Shown: positions 38,376 through 46,587, counted from the stretch's first letter. The stretch: DNA of 64,000 nucleotides from Oxalobacteraceae bacterium AB_14 (GCA_000381565.1 KB906725.1:1381731-1445730); one strand, 5' to 3'. Numbers and translations are program-made. The notes: generated by a model from the letters alone, not told the origin.

Positions 38376-39215
38376 ATGAAAATCTCCGTCATCATTGCCG
38401 CGCACTGCAAGGGCCGCGAGCTCGAATGCGTGTTGACCGGCTACGCCATGCAAACCCGCCAGCCCGACCAAGTCATCATTGCGCAGGACGGGCGCGATCC
38501 GGCGATCGGCGCCGCGCTGGAGGCGGTGCGCCGGCGCGGCTGGACCATCCCGCTGCTGTACCAGAACCAGCAGCGGCGCGGCTTCGGCAAGTACCGCGCG
38601 CTCAATCGCGCCATCCTGGCCGCCAGCGGCGACCTGCTGCTGTTCACCGACGGCGACTGCATCCCGCGCGACGATTACGTGGCCAATTTCATGCGGCTGA
38701 TGCGGCGCGGGATCTTCCTGTCGGGCGGCAGCCATGTCAGCATCCCGGAAGCCTTCCACCAGCGCCAGGACTTGCTGGAGGCGGTGCGCGACCAGAGTCT
38801 GTTCGACTACCGCTACCTGAGCGCGATACCGGGCTTTTGCAAGAGCGCCAACCGGCTCACCCGCAAGCGCTGGCTGGCGCGCGCGCTGGACCTGCTCACC
38901 CAGCGCAACGCCTTCAGCGGCTCCAACAGCTGCGCCTGGCGCGACGATGTGCTGGCCGTGGGCGGCTTCGACCAGCAGATGGCCTACGGTGGAGGCGACC
39001 TGAACATGGGCTTGCGTCTGAACCACATCGGCGTGCGCGGCGTGCGGGCGCGTCATTCGCTGGTCAGCCTGCACCTGGACCACGGCCGCAGTTACTACTG
39101 CGCCGACAAGGAGCGCGCCAACCACGACTGGAACCGTCAGGGGCGCCACGGCCGCCTGGTGCTGCCGCGCGAGTCGCGGATTTGCGACGCGGCGTTCTTC
39201 AATCTTCCGGCGTAG
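38376..39215 (+). CDS. Family 2 glycosyltransferase
   Basis: 279 residues, GT-A fold. VIIAAHCKGRELECVLTGY at the N-terminus, DQVIIAQDG, and the metal-binding DGDC (TDGDCIPRDDYV). A later GGFDQQMAYGGGDLNMGLRL is typical of acceptor-binding segments in polysaccharide transferases. No membrane helices, so likely peripheral. Not in a polysaccharide cluster. Substrate unknown. The gap between it and the metH start is 214 bp and includes the metH promoter. Confidence 0.88.
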   Translation: MKISVIIAAHCKGRELECVLTGYAMQTRQPDQVIIAQDGRDPAIGAALEAVRRRGWTIPLLYQNQQRRGFGKYRALNRAILAASGDLLLFTDGDCIPRDDYVANFMRLMRRGIFLSGGSHVSIPEAFHQRQDLLEAVRDQSLFDYRYLSAIPGFCKSANRLTRKRWLARALDLLTQRNAFSGSNSCAWRDDVLAVGGFDQQMAYGGGDLNMGLRLNHIGVRGVRARHSLVSLHLDHGRSYYCADKERANHDWNRQGRHGRLVLPRESRICDAAFFNLPA

Positions 39216-39831
39216 GCCTGGGCGTCGCGCCGGCGAAGAACATGTCGGTGGCGCGCTTGACCACCTGCCGGATTTCCTGCGGCGACAGCGGCGGCGGGTC
39301 GCGCTGGTACAGGCGCACATCCACCTCCGCCGTCAGCAGCGACAGGAACTGCTGGGCGGTGACCTTGGGATCGGCCTGGCGGATGTCGCCGCGCGCCATG
39401 GCGCCAGACAGCAGCGCCGCCAGCGTCTCCACCGAGGTACGCGGACCGGCGTCATAGAACAGCTGGCCGACATCGGAGCGGCCCGCTTCAGCCACCACCA
39501 TGCGGTAGACCGCCAGCGCGCTCTTGTCGTTGGCCAGCACGCCCAGCATCCGCTGGCCGAAGTGCTCCAGCGCCGACTCCAGTCCGGCGCGGCTCATCGG
39601 CGCGGTCGACAGTTGCCGCGTGGCGTCGGCCAGGTGGCCGGTGGCGCAGGATTGCACCACCGCGACAAACAATGCTTCCTTGGACGGGAAGTAGCCGTAT
39701 AGCGTGACTTTCGATCCGCCCCAGCGCTTCGCCACCTCATTCATCGACGCGCCGTCATAGCCGGTTTCCTGAAACAGCGCGTCGGCTGCCTCGATGATGG
39801 CCTGGCGGCGCGCCTCGGTGCGTACCTTCAT
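39199..39831 (-). CDS. TetR/AcrR family transcriptional regulator
   Basis: 210 residues. N-terminal helix-turn-helix: EARRQAIIEAADALFQETGYDGASMNEVAKRWGGSKVTLYGYFPSKEALF (read in parts). C-terminal ligand domain TetR_C type. ATG 39831 chosen with GGAGT upstream. The longer start at 39900 would overlap the divergent promoter. Its 3' end overlaps the glycosyltransferase end by 17 bp (convergent). It probably represses the divergent DUF3313 gene through a palindrome at 39888-39901. Confidence 0.9.
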   Translation of the reverse strand: MKVRTEARRQAIIEAADALFQETGYDGASMNEVAKRWGGSKVTLYGYFPSKEALFVAVVQSCATGHLADATRQLSTAPMSRAGLESALEHFGQRMLGVLANDKSALAVYRMVVAEAGRSDVGQLFYDAGPRTSVETLAALLSGAMARGDIRQADPKVTAQQFLSLLTAEVDVRLYQRDPPPLSPQEIRQVVKRATDMFFAGATPRPTPED

Positions 39832-39879
39832 TGCTACTCCATATCTGAACCCCACCGTACATTTTATGCGCAAACACGC

Positions 39880-39908
39880 TTGACAGTGGTGGCTAACCAC
39901 CCAATACT
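39880..39908 (+). promoter_or_regulatory. Promoter with TetR-type operator for the DUF3313 lipoprotein
   Basis: A perfect -35 TTGACA (39880-39885), a 17-bp spacer, and -10 AATACT (39903-39908). Inside the spacer lies GGTGGCTAACCACC (39888-39901), 5-bp perfect arms around CTAA. An operator between -35 and -10 is the classic layout for repression. The divergent TetR gene starts 49 bp to the left. Confidence 0.6.
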
Positions 39909-39974
39909 GTACTGGTGTGTTCAGTTATGGAAATTTCCCACGGTTGCTTCTACCCTCCCAAATAAGGCCATGCC

Positions 39975-40637
39975 ATGCACTCCTCACTCAAAGTACAGTT
40001 TCCCATCCTGCTCGCCCTATGCGGCGCCATCGCCGGTTGCGCCAGCACCCAGCCGGTCGCTTATGGCGGGCTGGCTTCGGCGCCGCACCTGCGGCCGAAC
40101 GCGGACGACAAGTCCGGGCGCGTTCCCTACAGCTATACGACGGCGGTGTCGCTGCGCGACTATTCGAGCATCATCATCGATCCGGTGCGGGTCTATCGCG
40201 GCCAGGACAGCCAGTTCGAGGAGGTCAGCGATGACCAGAAGGACATGCTGGCCGCCTACATGCAGGGCGAGTTCGAGTCCAGGCTGCGCAACCGCTTGCG
40301 CATCAGCAGGGACGCCGGCTGGAAAACGCTGCGCCTGAAACTGACGCTGACCGGCGCCAAGTCGAGCACCCGCTTCCTCAGCACGGTGACGCGCTTCGAC
40401 CTGGTCGGCGGCCCGTACAACATCGTGCAGAGCATACGGGGCAAGGAGGGTACCTTCACCGGATCGGTGAGCTATGCCGTGGAGCTGTACGATGCCAGCA
40501 CCAACCTGCTGGTGAGCGCGTATGTCGCCAAACAGTATCCCAGTCCGATGAATATCTCGGCCAGCCTGGGGCCGATGGATGCGTCCAAGGCCGGCATACG
40601 GAACGGCGCGGACGAGTTGCTGGCCGCGTTCAATTGA
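39975..40637 (+). CDS. DUF3313 family lipoprotein
   Basis: 220 residues. Lipobox IAGC with Cys22, so an outer- or inner-membrane lipoprotein. The body (YSSIIIDPVRVYRGQDSQFEEVSDDQKD, then LRLKLTLTGAKSS) matches the DUF3313 pattern I know from gamma- and betaproteobacterial envelope lipoproteins. Function unknown. Transcribed from the TetR-type promoter at 39880-39908 and probably repressed by that regulator. Confidence 0.8.
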   Translation: MHSSLKVQFPILLALCGAIAGCASTQPVAYGGLASAPHLRPNADDKSGRVPYSYTTAVSLRDYSSIIIDPVRVYRGQDSQFEEVSDDQKDMLAAYMQGEFESRLRNRLRISRDAGWKTLRLKLTLTGAKSSTRFLSTVTRFDLVGGPYNIVQSIRGKEGTFTGSVSYAVELYDASTNLLVSAYVAKQYPSPMNISASLGPMDASKAGIRNGADELLAAFN

Positions 40638-40678
40638 AAACATCTATACTTGCTGTTCGATAAAACCGAGGATATCCG

Positions 40679-41137
40679 ATGTCTATTTCCCTCCCATTCC
40701 GCCTGATCGTCGCCGCCGGCGCGCTGGGCCTGGCCCTGCATGCCAACGCCGAAAGTTTCGCTTCGTCGGCGTCGAGCGCCGGTTCCGCTTCCAGCGGCAG
40801 CATTTCCGATTCGCTCAACGGTTCGAGCAACAGCTCGGGCGGCGACAAGCGCAAGGTCGCCGACGGCGAGTACCGCATCATCCAGATCGCCGCCACGCCG
40901 GAACGCGCCGACCGCACCCGCATCACGATGCAGGCCAATGATCCGGCCCAGCGCATCGTGCTGGATCTGCCGCAGACCACCTTCGACAAGCAGCAGCTTG
41001 CCATTGGCGACGCGATGTATGCGCAGAACCGCGTGTATGGCATCGAGTTCGGCCGCGGCGATACGCATCAGCCGTTCTACCTGGTGCTGGCCGACGAGTG
41101 GTACGGCGAGCTGGCCTCGCGTCCGGTCAGCCTTTGA
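40679..41137 (+). CDS. Secreted hypothetical protein with Ser-rich linker
   Basis: 152 residues. Signal peptide (LIVAAGALGLALHANA), then a low-complexity Ser/Ala/Gly segment (about 25-60), then a compact domain (DGEYRIIQIAATPERADRTRITMQ ... FYLVLADEWYGEL). Probably periplasmic or surface-linked. No family recognised. A GAGGA ribosome-binding site lies 41 bp after the DUF3313 stop. Ends TTGA, overlapping the DUF2145 start, so the two are coupled and may work together. Confidence 0.75.
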   Translation: MSISLPFRLIVAAGALGLALHANAESFASSASSAGSASSGSISDSLNGSSNSSGGDKRKVADGEYRIIQIAATPERADRTRITMQANDPAQRIVLDLPQTTFDKQQLAIGDAMYAQNRVYGIEFGRGDTHQPFYLVLADEWYGELASRPVSL

Positions 41138-42057
41138 AGCCAGGCCGCGCGCTGGCGCTGGTCGCGTTGACCTGCGCGACGCTCGGTGCGGGCGGGGCGG
41201 CGCAGGCGGCCGGCTCGTCCGGATCTTCCCGGTTTTGCGATCGCGGCGAACCGTTCTCCGCCGCCGAGCAAGACCGCCTGCTGCGCTTTGCCGCCGTGCT
41301 GCGCGAGGAACTGACCGGCGCCAGCGATGGCGTGGCGTTGGTCAGCCGCTCGGGCCTGGACTTGTCGCGCTTCGATATCCGCTATTCGCATGCGGCGCTG
41401 GCGTGGCGTTCGGAGGCCGGTGCCTGGTCCGCGCGCCAGCTGTACTATGCCTGCGATGAAAGCCGTCCCCGCATCTTCGACCAGGGCCTGGCCGGTTTCG
41501 CGCTCGGCACCGACGATCCGGCGCTGGGCTATGTTTCCGTGGTGCGCCTGCCGGACGAGGCGATCGCCGCGTTGCGCCCGGCGCTGCTCGACGGGCCGCG
41601 CGTGCAGCATCTGCTGGCGTCCCAATACAGCGCCAGCGCCTATGCGTTCAGCGTGCGCTACCAGAATTGCAATCAGTGGGTGATGGAAATGCTGGCCGCC
41701 GGCTGGGGCGATCTGCCCGACGGCGACGATCTGCGCGCACGCGCGCAAACCTGGTTGCGCGATGCGCGCTACACGCCGCAACCGGTGCAGGTGGGCTCGC
41801 GCTTGCTGATGCTCGCTTCGCACTTCGTGCCGTTGCTGCATCTGGACGACCATCCGGACGAAGACCGTTCCGCCATGCAGCTGCGTATCAGCCTGCCGTC
41901 CACGGTGGAGGCGTTTGTCCATCAGCGCTACCCGGCCAGCGAGCGCGTCGAGTTGTGCCACGACGATGAGCGCATCGTCATCCATCGTGGCTGGACGCCC
42001 ATCGCCGCTGGCTGCAAGCCGGGCGAGGGCGACCGTGTGGTGTCGCTGCGCGATTAA
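41134..42057 (+). CDS. DUF2145 family secreted protein
   Basis: 307 residues from TTG 41134, which overlaps the preceding stop by 4 bp. Signal peptide ALALVALTCATLGAGGAAQA, then CDRGEPFSAAEQDRLLRFAAVL, IRYSHAALAWRS, QGLAGFALGTDDP and a conserved NCNQWVMEMLAAGWG segment. The Ser/His/Cys pattern of the last region recalls a papain-like NlpC/P60-related hydrolase. That is inference. Stop overlaps the stop of the convergent nitroreductase gene (42054-42057). Confidence 0.82.
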   Translation: MKPGRALALVALTCATLGAGGAAQAAGSSGSSRFCDRGEPFSAAEQDRLLRFAAVLREELTGASDGVALVSRSGLDLSRFDIRYSHAALAWRSEAGAWSARQLYYACDESRPRIFDQGLAGFALGTDDPALGYVSVVRLPDEAIAALRPALLDGPRVQHLLASQYSASAYAFSVRYQNCNQWVMEMLAAGWGDLPDGDDLRARAQTWLRDARYTPQPVQVGSRLLMLASHFVPLLHLDDHPDEDRSAMQLRISLPSTVEAFVHQRYPASERVELCHDDERIVIHRGWTPIAAGCKPGEGDRVVSLRD

Positions 42058-42692
42058 GCGACTTCGGTGATCAGGTTGGGACGCGAACGGCGCACCTTCT
42101 TGAGGTTGACCAGCCAGTCGCCTTCCGGCTGGCGATAGCCGATCGGCAGCATCACCACGCTGCGCAGCTTGCGCTCCTTCAGCGACAGGATCTGGTCGAC
42201 GGCGGCCGGATCGAAGCCTTCCATCGGCGTGGCGTCGACGCCTTCAAACGCGGCGGCCACCATCGCCACGCCCAGCGCGATGTACGCCTGGCGCGCGGCG
42301 GAATCGAAATTGCCCTGCTGGCCGCGCGCGGCGACGATGCCCAGCAGCTGCTTGCGGTAGGCTTCCCAGCCTTCGTTGATGAAGCCGCGCTGCTCGTTGG
42401 TCAGGTCGAACATCATGTTGACGCGATCGGCGGTGATGTCGTCCCACGCCGCGAACACCAGCAGGTGCGAGCTCTCGCTGATCTGCCCCTGGTTCCAGCC
42501 TGCCGCCTGGATCTTGGCGCGGATGTCCGGATTGGTGACGACGAACACTTCGAACGGCTGCAGGCCGCTGGAGGTCGGCGCCAGGCGGATCGCTTCCAGG
42601 ATGTGCTCCAGTTTTTCGGCGCTTACCTGCTTGGCGGGATCGAACTTCTTGGTGGCGTAGCGCCAGTTCAGTTTGTCAATTACATCGGTCAT
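42054..42692 (-). CDS. Nitroreductase family NAD(P)H-dependent oxidoreductase
   Basis: 212 residues. FMN-binding nitroreductase pattern: LNWRYATKKFDP at the N-terminus, RLAPTSSGLQPFEVFVVTN in the FMN site, and a C-terminal MEGFDPAAVDQIL ... VVMLPIGYRQ. Likely reduces quinones or nitro compounds (NfsB/YfkO type). ATG 42690-42692. Transcribed from a MerR-type promoter at 42756-42786, so probably induced by the adjacent MerR protein on chemical or oxidative stress. Confidence 0.92.
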   Translation of the reverse strand: MTDVIDKLNWRYATKKFDPAKQVSAEKLEHILEAIRLAPTSSGLQPFEVFVVTNPDIRAKIQAAGWNQGQISESSHLLVFAAWDDITADRVNMMFDLTNEQRGFINEGWEAYRKQLLGIVAARGQQGNFDSAARQAYIALGVAMVAAAFEGVDATPMEGFDPAAVDQILSLKERKLRSVVMLPIGYRQPEGDWLVNLKKVRRSRPNLITEVA

Positions 42693-42755
42693 TTGTGAAC
42701 TCCAGTGTGAAATCGTGAATGCGTCCCCAGTTAGCAAGCTCTGGAGTACCGTTCT

Positions 42756-42786
42756 ATAATAAGTTTCAAGCTAACTTGAGAGTCAA
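42756..42786 (-). promoter_or_regulatory. MerR/SoxR-type promoter for the nitroreductase
   Basis: Minus strand: -35 TTGACT (42786-42781), a spacer of exactly 19 bp, and -10 TATTAT (42761-42756). The spacer holds the dyad CTCAAGTTAGCTTGAAA (42780-42764), nearly identical in core to a SoxR box (CAAGTTAACTTG). An overlong 19-bp spacer with a central dyad is the signature of MerR-family activation by DNA untwisting. Confidence 0.8.
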
Positions 42787-42794
42787 GACACAAA

Positions 42795-43175
42795 ATGAAA
42801 ATAGGTGAACTGGCCCGTAAAACGGGCTTGACCCCGTCCACCATCCGGTTTTATGAGGAGCAGGGCTTGCTGTCGCCCATTTCGCGCACCGCCGCTGGTT
42901 ATCGCGAATACTCCAACTATGCGATGGAGCGGCTGCACGTGATCCAGGTGTCGAAGCGCCTGGGATTTTCGCTTGATGTCATTCGGGGCATGTTTGGCGC
43001 CAACGGCCAATGCCTGAAAACGGAGATACTGGAACGTACCGAAACCCGCCTGCGTGAAGTCGAGCAGCAGCAGGTGGCGCTGGCGAGCCAGCAACGGGAG
43101 CTGCTGGCGTTGCGCGCCATCCTGCTGGACGAGAATATTAGCCGGCCGTTTTGCGCGGATCTTGCGGTGAACTGA
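42795..43175 (+). CDS. MerR family transcriptional regulator
   Basis: 126 residues. MerR winged helix at the N-terminus (KIGELARKTGLTPSTIRFYEEQGLL ... GYREYSNYAMERL), then a dimerisation coiled coil (ETRLREVEQQQVALASQQRELLALR). It has no SoxR-type C-x2-C-x-C-x5-C cluster, only scattered Cys, so the effector is not an Fe-S redox signal. ATG 42795 is 9 bp after the -35 of the divergent promoter, so it also controls itself. The 3' end overlaps the isomerase gene by 38 bp. Confidence 0.92.
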   Translation: MKIGELARKTGLTPSTIRFYEEQGLLSPISRTAAGYREYSNYAMERLHVIQVSKRLGFSLDVIRGMFGANGQCLKTEILERTETRLREVEQQQVALASQQRELLALRAILLDENISRPFCADLAVN

Positions 43176-43746
43176 GCGCCATCGCCAGCGCGTCGTCGAG
43201 CCGGTCGTTCCCCCAGAACATGGCGTCGCCGACCATGAAGGTGGGCGCGCCGAAGATGTGGCGGGCCTTGGCCTGTTCGGTGCGTTCGCGCAGCCTGGCC
43301 TTGTTCTCGTCCGTTTGCGCGGCGCGCAGGATGGCTGTGGCGTCCTGGCCCAGCGCGGACATTATCTCCGTCATGCATGGTTCGCTGCCGATGTCGCTGT
43401 CCTCGGCGAAGTTAGCCAGCATGGTGCGTTCGCAGAAGTCGGTCATCCACGGCTGCTCCTCGCACAGGATGCCGATGCGCGCCGCCAGCAGCGAGTTGCG
43501 CGGGAAGCTGGACGGCTGCCGCCACGGCAGGCCGTACTTGGCGCACTGGCGCGGCATGTCCTGCCATACGTAGGCGCCCTTGTCCTTTTGCAGCACGAAG
43601 GGCGAGTTGTTCCAGCCGGCGTCCTTGAAGATGGGGCCGAGCAGGAAGGGGCGCCACACCACGCCGTCCGGCGCCAGCCGGCGGATGCGCATCACGCTCA
43701 GGTAGCTGTAGTTGCTGGCGAAGTCGAACCAGAATTCCATCGTCAT
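43138..43746 (-). CDS. DsbA-family 2-hydroxychromene-2-carboxylate isomerase-like protein
   Basis: 202 residues, thioredoxin fold of the DsbA/kappa-GST family. MEFWFDFASNYSYLSVMRI carries the conserved Ser/Tyr instead of a CxxC. The rest (WRPFLLGPIFKDAGW, GAPTFMVGDAMFWGNDRL) matches HCCA isomerases. These use glutathione to isomerise aromatic catabolites. GGGGAGAT is a strong ribosome-binding site before ATG 43746. Two bp after the CmcJ-like gene, same operon. Ends inside the convergent MerR gene by 38 bp. Confidence 0.88.
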   Translation of the reverse strand: MTMEFWFDFASNYSYLSVMRIRRLAPDGVVWRPFLLGPIFKDAGWNNSPFVLQKDKGAYVWQDMPRQCAKYGLPWRQPSSFPRNSLLAARIGILCEEQPWMTDFCERTMLANFAEDSDIGSEPCMTEIMSALGQDATAILRAAQTDENKARLRERTEQAKARHIFGAPTFMVGDAMFWGNDRLDDALAMALSSPQDPRKTAG

Positions 43747-43748
43747 TT

Positions 43749-44570
43749 TTATCTCCCCTTGTAGATCAGCAGGCACCGGATTTCTATGCTCTCCCGTAGC
43801 GGTGCATCGGGCGGCGCGTCGGCATGTTCGAAGGCGGCGTGCGGCGTGTACCTGGCCACCGGCCCGGGCGCGGAATCGAACTGCTTGAACACCAGTACCT
43901 CGTCGCGCGTCATCGCCGGGAAGTACGACCATGCGTGATCCGTATTGTGCACCGCCTGGTAGATTTCGCCGTTCCGCTCGGGATAAAAAATATCGCTGGC
44001 CACCAGGTCGGCGGGTGTGGCGCTGCGGGCGTCGCACACGGCCAGCGGCGCGTCGAGCACCGGGTGGCGGATCGGGCGCCACAGGTTGATGATGCTGTAG
44101 CGCTGAACGTCGGCGGTGTCGCCTTGCAGTTCCAGTTCCAGCCTGCGCCGCGCCGATGCGGGCATGAAGTCGCAATGCACGCGGCCCGCCGCGCCTGGGC
44201 GCTGGCCGTCGATGCGGCCGAAGGCTTGCGGCGAGCCGGGCGCGCGCTTGCGCACCAGGTGGTCGAACACCAAGGCTTCGCTGGCGCCGGTCAGCGCCAG
44301 GGCCAGCTCGGCGACTTCGGGATAGTAGAGCCGCACGACTTCTTCCTTGTCCGTGAAATCGTGCACGGCGCTGGGGGCTTGGCGCAGCAGGTAGCCTTCG
44401 CGGTCCAGCGACAGGTGTGTGTCGGCGCGGGCGTCGCGTATCGTCACCGGCACGCGCTGGTAGCTGGCGTTCTGCCACGGTTGGCCGTCCGGCGGCGGGT
44501 ACATGTAGGTGTATGGCCGGTCCGGTGTCGGCCGCAGGTACTCCAGCGTGGCGGTGGTGGTGTGTGTCAT
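43749..44570 (-). CDS. CmcJ/NvfI family oxidoreductase
   Basis: 273 residues. Family pattern: LEYLRPTPDRPYTYMYPPPDG at the start, VHDFTDKEEVVRLYYPEVAELA, RVHCDFMPASARRR (with the His-x-Asp of an Fe(II)/2-oxoglutarate site), NLWRPIRHPVLDAPLAVCDA, a distal HAWSYFPAMTRDEVLVFKQFD, and HAAFEHADAP. Homologs include the cephamycin CmcJ and fungal GA4 desaturases. Substrate unknown. GGAGGATGCG precedes ATG 44570. Divergent from a LysR gene that probably controls it. Confidence 0.85.
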   Translation of the reverse strand: MTHTTTATLEYLRPTPDRPYTYMYPPPDGQPWQNASYQRVPVTIRDARADTHLSLDREGYLLRQAPSAVHDFTDKEEVVRLYYPEVAELALALTGASEALVFDHLVRKRAPGSPQAFGRIDGQRPGAAGRVHCDFMPASARRRLELELQGDTADVQRYSIINLWRPIRHPVLDAPLAVCDARSATPADLVASDIFYPERNGEIYQAVHNTDHAWSYFPAMTRDEVLVFKQFDSAPGPVARYTPHAAFEHADAPPDAPLRESIEIRCLLIYKGR

Positions 44571-44675
44571 CGCATCCTCCTTGAAAGCTCCATTGAATCC
44601 GATCGCCGTGTCGCGCTCAAACGATATTCCCGGCGCTTTCGCATTCCCGGCACGCATGCGTGATACATTCGTGGC
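44571..44675. promoter_or_regulatory. Divergent control region, CmcJ-like gene / LysR
   Basis: 105 bp between two divergent genes, the right size for a shared LysR-controlled promoter. I see no clear T-N11-A palindrome or paired hexamers, so I mark the region only. Confidence 0.35.
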
Positions 44676-45608
44676 ATGGTTAATCGTCTTCTGGATCTTC
44701 CGCCGCTGGACTTGCTGCGCAGCCTGGTCGCAGTCGGCCGGCGCATGAGTATCACGCTCGCCGCGCAGGACATGTGCGTGACCCAATCCGCCCTCAGCCG
44801 CCAGATCCAGGCGCTGGAGGCCACGCTGGGCTATCGCGTGCTGGTGCGCGGCCATCGCTCCATCGAGTTCACTGCCGAGGGACGGCGGCTGTTCCGCCAC
44901 GCCGATGCGATGCTGGAGCAATTGGGCGAAGTGGTCGCCAGCCTGCGGCCCGATCACGGTCATGCGCGCCAGGCGGTGACCATCAGCGCCAGTATCGGTG
45001 TGACGGCCTTGTGGATACTGCCTCGCTTGAGCGCCTTCCAGCAGGCGGCGCCGCAGATCGATGTGCGCGTGGCGGCCAGCAACCGTTTCGTTGACCTTGA
45101 GCGCGAGCAGGTGGATTTGTCGCTGCGCTATTGCCGGCCGCAGGATGCGCCGGAAGGTGCGCTGCGGCTGTTCGACGAGGCGCTGGTGCCGGTGGCGCAT
45201 CCGGCGCTGGCGGTGGCGGCGATCGAGGATGCTGCGCAGTTGCGGCTGCAGGTGCTGCTGGAGTTTGACGATGTGTCGCGCCCATGGCTGCAATGGCCGG
45301 CGTGGTTGCGCGGCGCCGGGGCGGGGCGCGTCAAGCCGAAGGGCGTGCTGCGCTTCAACCAGTACGATCAGGTGGTGCAGGCGGCGCTGGCGGGGCAGGG
45401 CGTGGCGCTGGGACGGCTGGAATTGGTGCGGCCCTTGCTGGAGCAGGGCAAGCTGGCGCTGGCCAGCACGCTACCGGCGACGGCCAGCGACTACGCGTAC
45501 TGGCTGATCGCCCGCAGCGCGCTCAGCGCGGATGGGGGCGTGGTGCGGGATTGGATACGACAGGAAGCGGCGCGCGGCAAGGCCAGGGCCAGGCCGCGCG
45601 TCCGTTAA
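44676..45608 (+). CDS. LysR family transcriptional regulator
   Basis: 310 residues. N-terminal helix-turn-helix LDLLRSLVAVGRRMSITLAAQDMCVTQSALSRQIQALEATLG (read in parts), then a GcvA-type effector domain (VTISASIGVTALWILPRLSAF, QVDLSLRYC). GcvA-like, with a DNA-binding domain close to amino-acid or aromatic regulators. Divergent from the CmcJ-like gene, 105 bp apart, which it likely regulates. Converges on fmt, 4 bp apart. Confidence 0.92.
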   Translation: MVNRLLDLPPLDLLRSLVAVGRRMSITLAAQDMCVTQSALSRQIQALEATLGYRVLVRGHRSIEFTAEGRRLFRHADAMLEQLGEVVASLRPDHGHARQAVTISASIGVTALWILPRLSAFQQAAPQIDVRVAASNRFVDLEREQVDLSLRYCRPQDAPEGALRLFDEALVPVAHPALAVAAIEDAAQLRLQVLLEFDDVSRPWLQWPAWLRGAGAGRVKPKGVLRFNQYDQVVQAALAGQGVALGRLELVRPLLEQGKLALASTLPATASDYAYWLIARSALSADGGVVRDWIRQEAARGKARARPRVR

Positions 45609-45612
45609 GCCA

Positions 45613-46569
45613 TCAGGCGAAGCTCAAGCCTTCGAGCGGGAAGCCTTTGATGAACTCCGCGGCCGGCAAGCGCTTGCCGCCCGGCTTTTGCAGTTCCGTC
45701 AGGCGCAGCGAACCGCTGCCGCAGGAGACCACGATGCCATGCTGCGCATCGGCCGCCAGCACCTGGCCGGCCGGCGCCTTGCTGTCGGCTTCCAATACTT
45801 CGGCGCCCCACAGCTTGACGGTGACGCCGTTGACCGCGCCATGCGCGCCGGGGAAGGGATGGAAGGCGCGGATCTTGCGGCTGATCTCCAGCGCCGACTG
45901 CGTGAAGTCCAGCGCCGCTTCTTCCTTGCTGATCTTGGCGGCGTAGCACACGCCCGCTTCCGGCTGCGGCACGGCTTCCAGCTGGCCGTGCTTCATCTTG
46001 TTGAGCGCTTCGACGATCATCTTGCCGCCCAGCGCGGCCAGCTTGTCGTGCACCATGCCGGTGGTGTCCTGCTCGCCGATGGCGATGCGCTCGATCAGCA
46101 GCATCGGGCCGGTGTCCAGGCCTTCCTCCATCTCCATGATGGTGATGCCGGTCTCGCTGTCGCCGGCCTCGATGGCGCGGTGGATGGGCGCTGCGCCGCG
46201 CCAGCGCGGCAGCAGCGAACCGTGGATGTTCAGGCAGGGCTTGATGTCCAGCGTGGCGCGCGGCAGGATCAGGCCATAGGCCGCCACCACCATCACGTCA
46301 TACGGCGTGGACAGCAAACGCGCATGCGCTTGCTTCGCCTGCTCGGCGCGCACCGGGTCCTTGCTGTCGGTGCGCAGCGACAGCGGCTGCAGCACCTCGA
46401 TGCCTTGCGCCAGCGCGTACTGCTTGACGGCCGAAGGCTGCAGATGCATGCCGCGTCCGGCCGGGCGGTCCGGCTGGGTCAGCACCAGCGGAATCTCGAA
46501 GCCCGCCTCGTGCAAGGCTTGCAGCGCCACGGCGGCGAATTCCGGCGTGCCGGCGAAGATGACTTTCAT
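45613..46569 (-). CDS. fmt: Methionyl-tRNA formyltransferase
   Basis: 318 residues. Formylates initiator Met-tRNA with 10-formyl-THF. VIFAGTPEFAAVAL at the N-terminus, the catalytic loop HGSLLPRWRGAAPIHRAI with Asn-His, TGITIMEMEEGLDTGP, and the C-terminal OB fold. ATG 46567-46569. Follows def by 18 bp on the minus strand, the standard def-fmt pair. Confidence 0.97.
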   Translation of the reverse strand: MKVIFAGTPEFAAVALQALHEAGFEIPLVLTQPDRPAGRGMHLQPSAVKQYALAQGIEVLQPLSLRTDSKDPVRAEQAKQAHARLLSTPYDVMVVAAYGLILPRATLDIKPCLNIHGSLLPRWRGAAPIHRAIEAGDSETGITIMEMEEGLDTGPMLLIERIAIGEQDTTGMVHDKLAALGGKMIVEALNKMKHGQLEAVPQPEAGVCYAAKISKEEAALDFTQSALEISRKIRAFHPFPGAHGAVNGVTVKLWGAEVLEADSKAPAGQVLAADAQHGIVVSCGSGSLRLTELQKPGGKRLPAAEFIKGFPLEGLSFA

Positions 46570-46587
46570 GCGTGATCCTTGTGCGGC

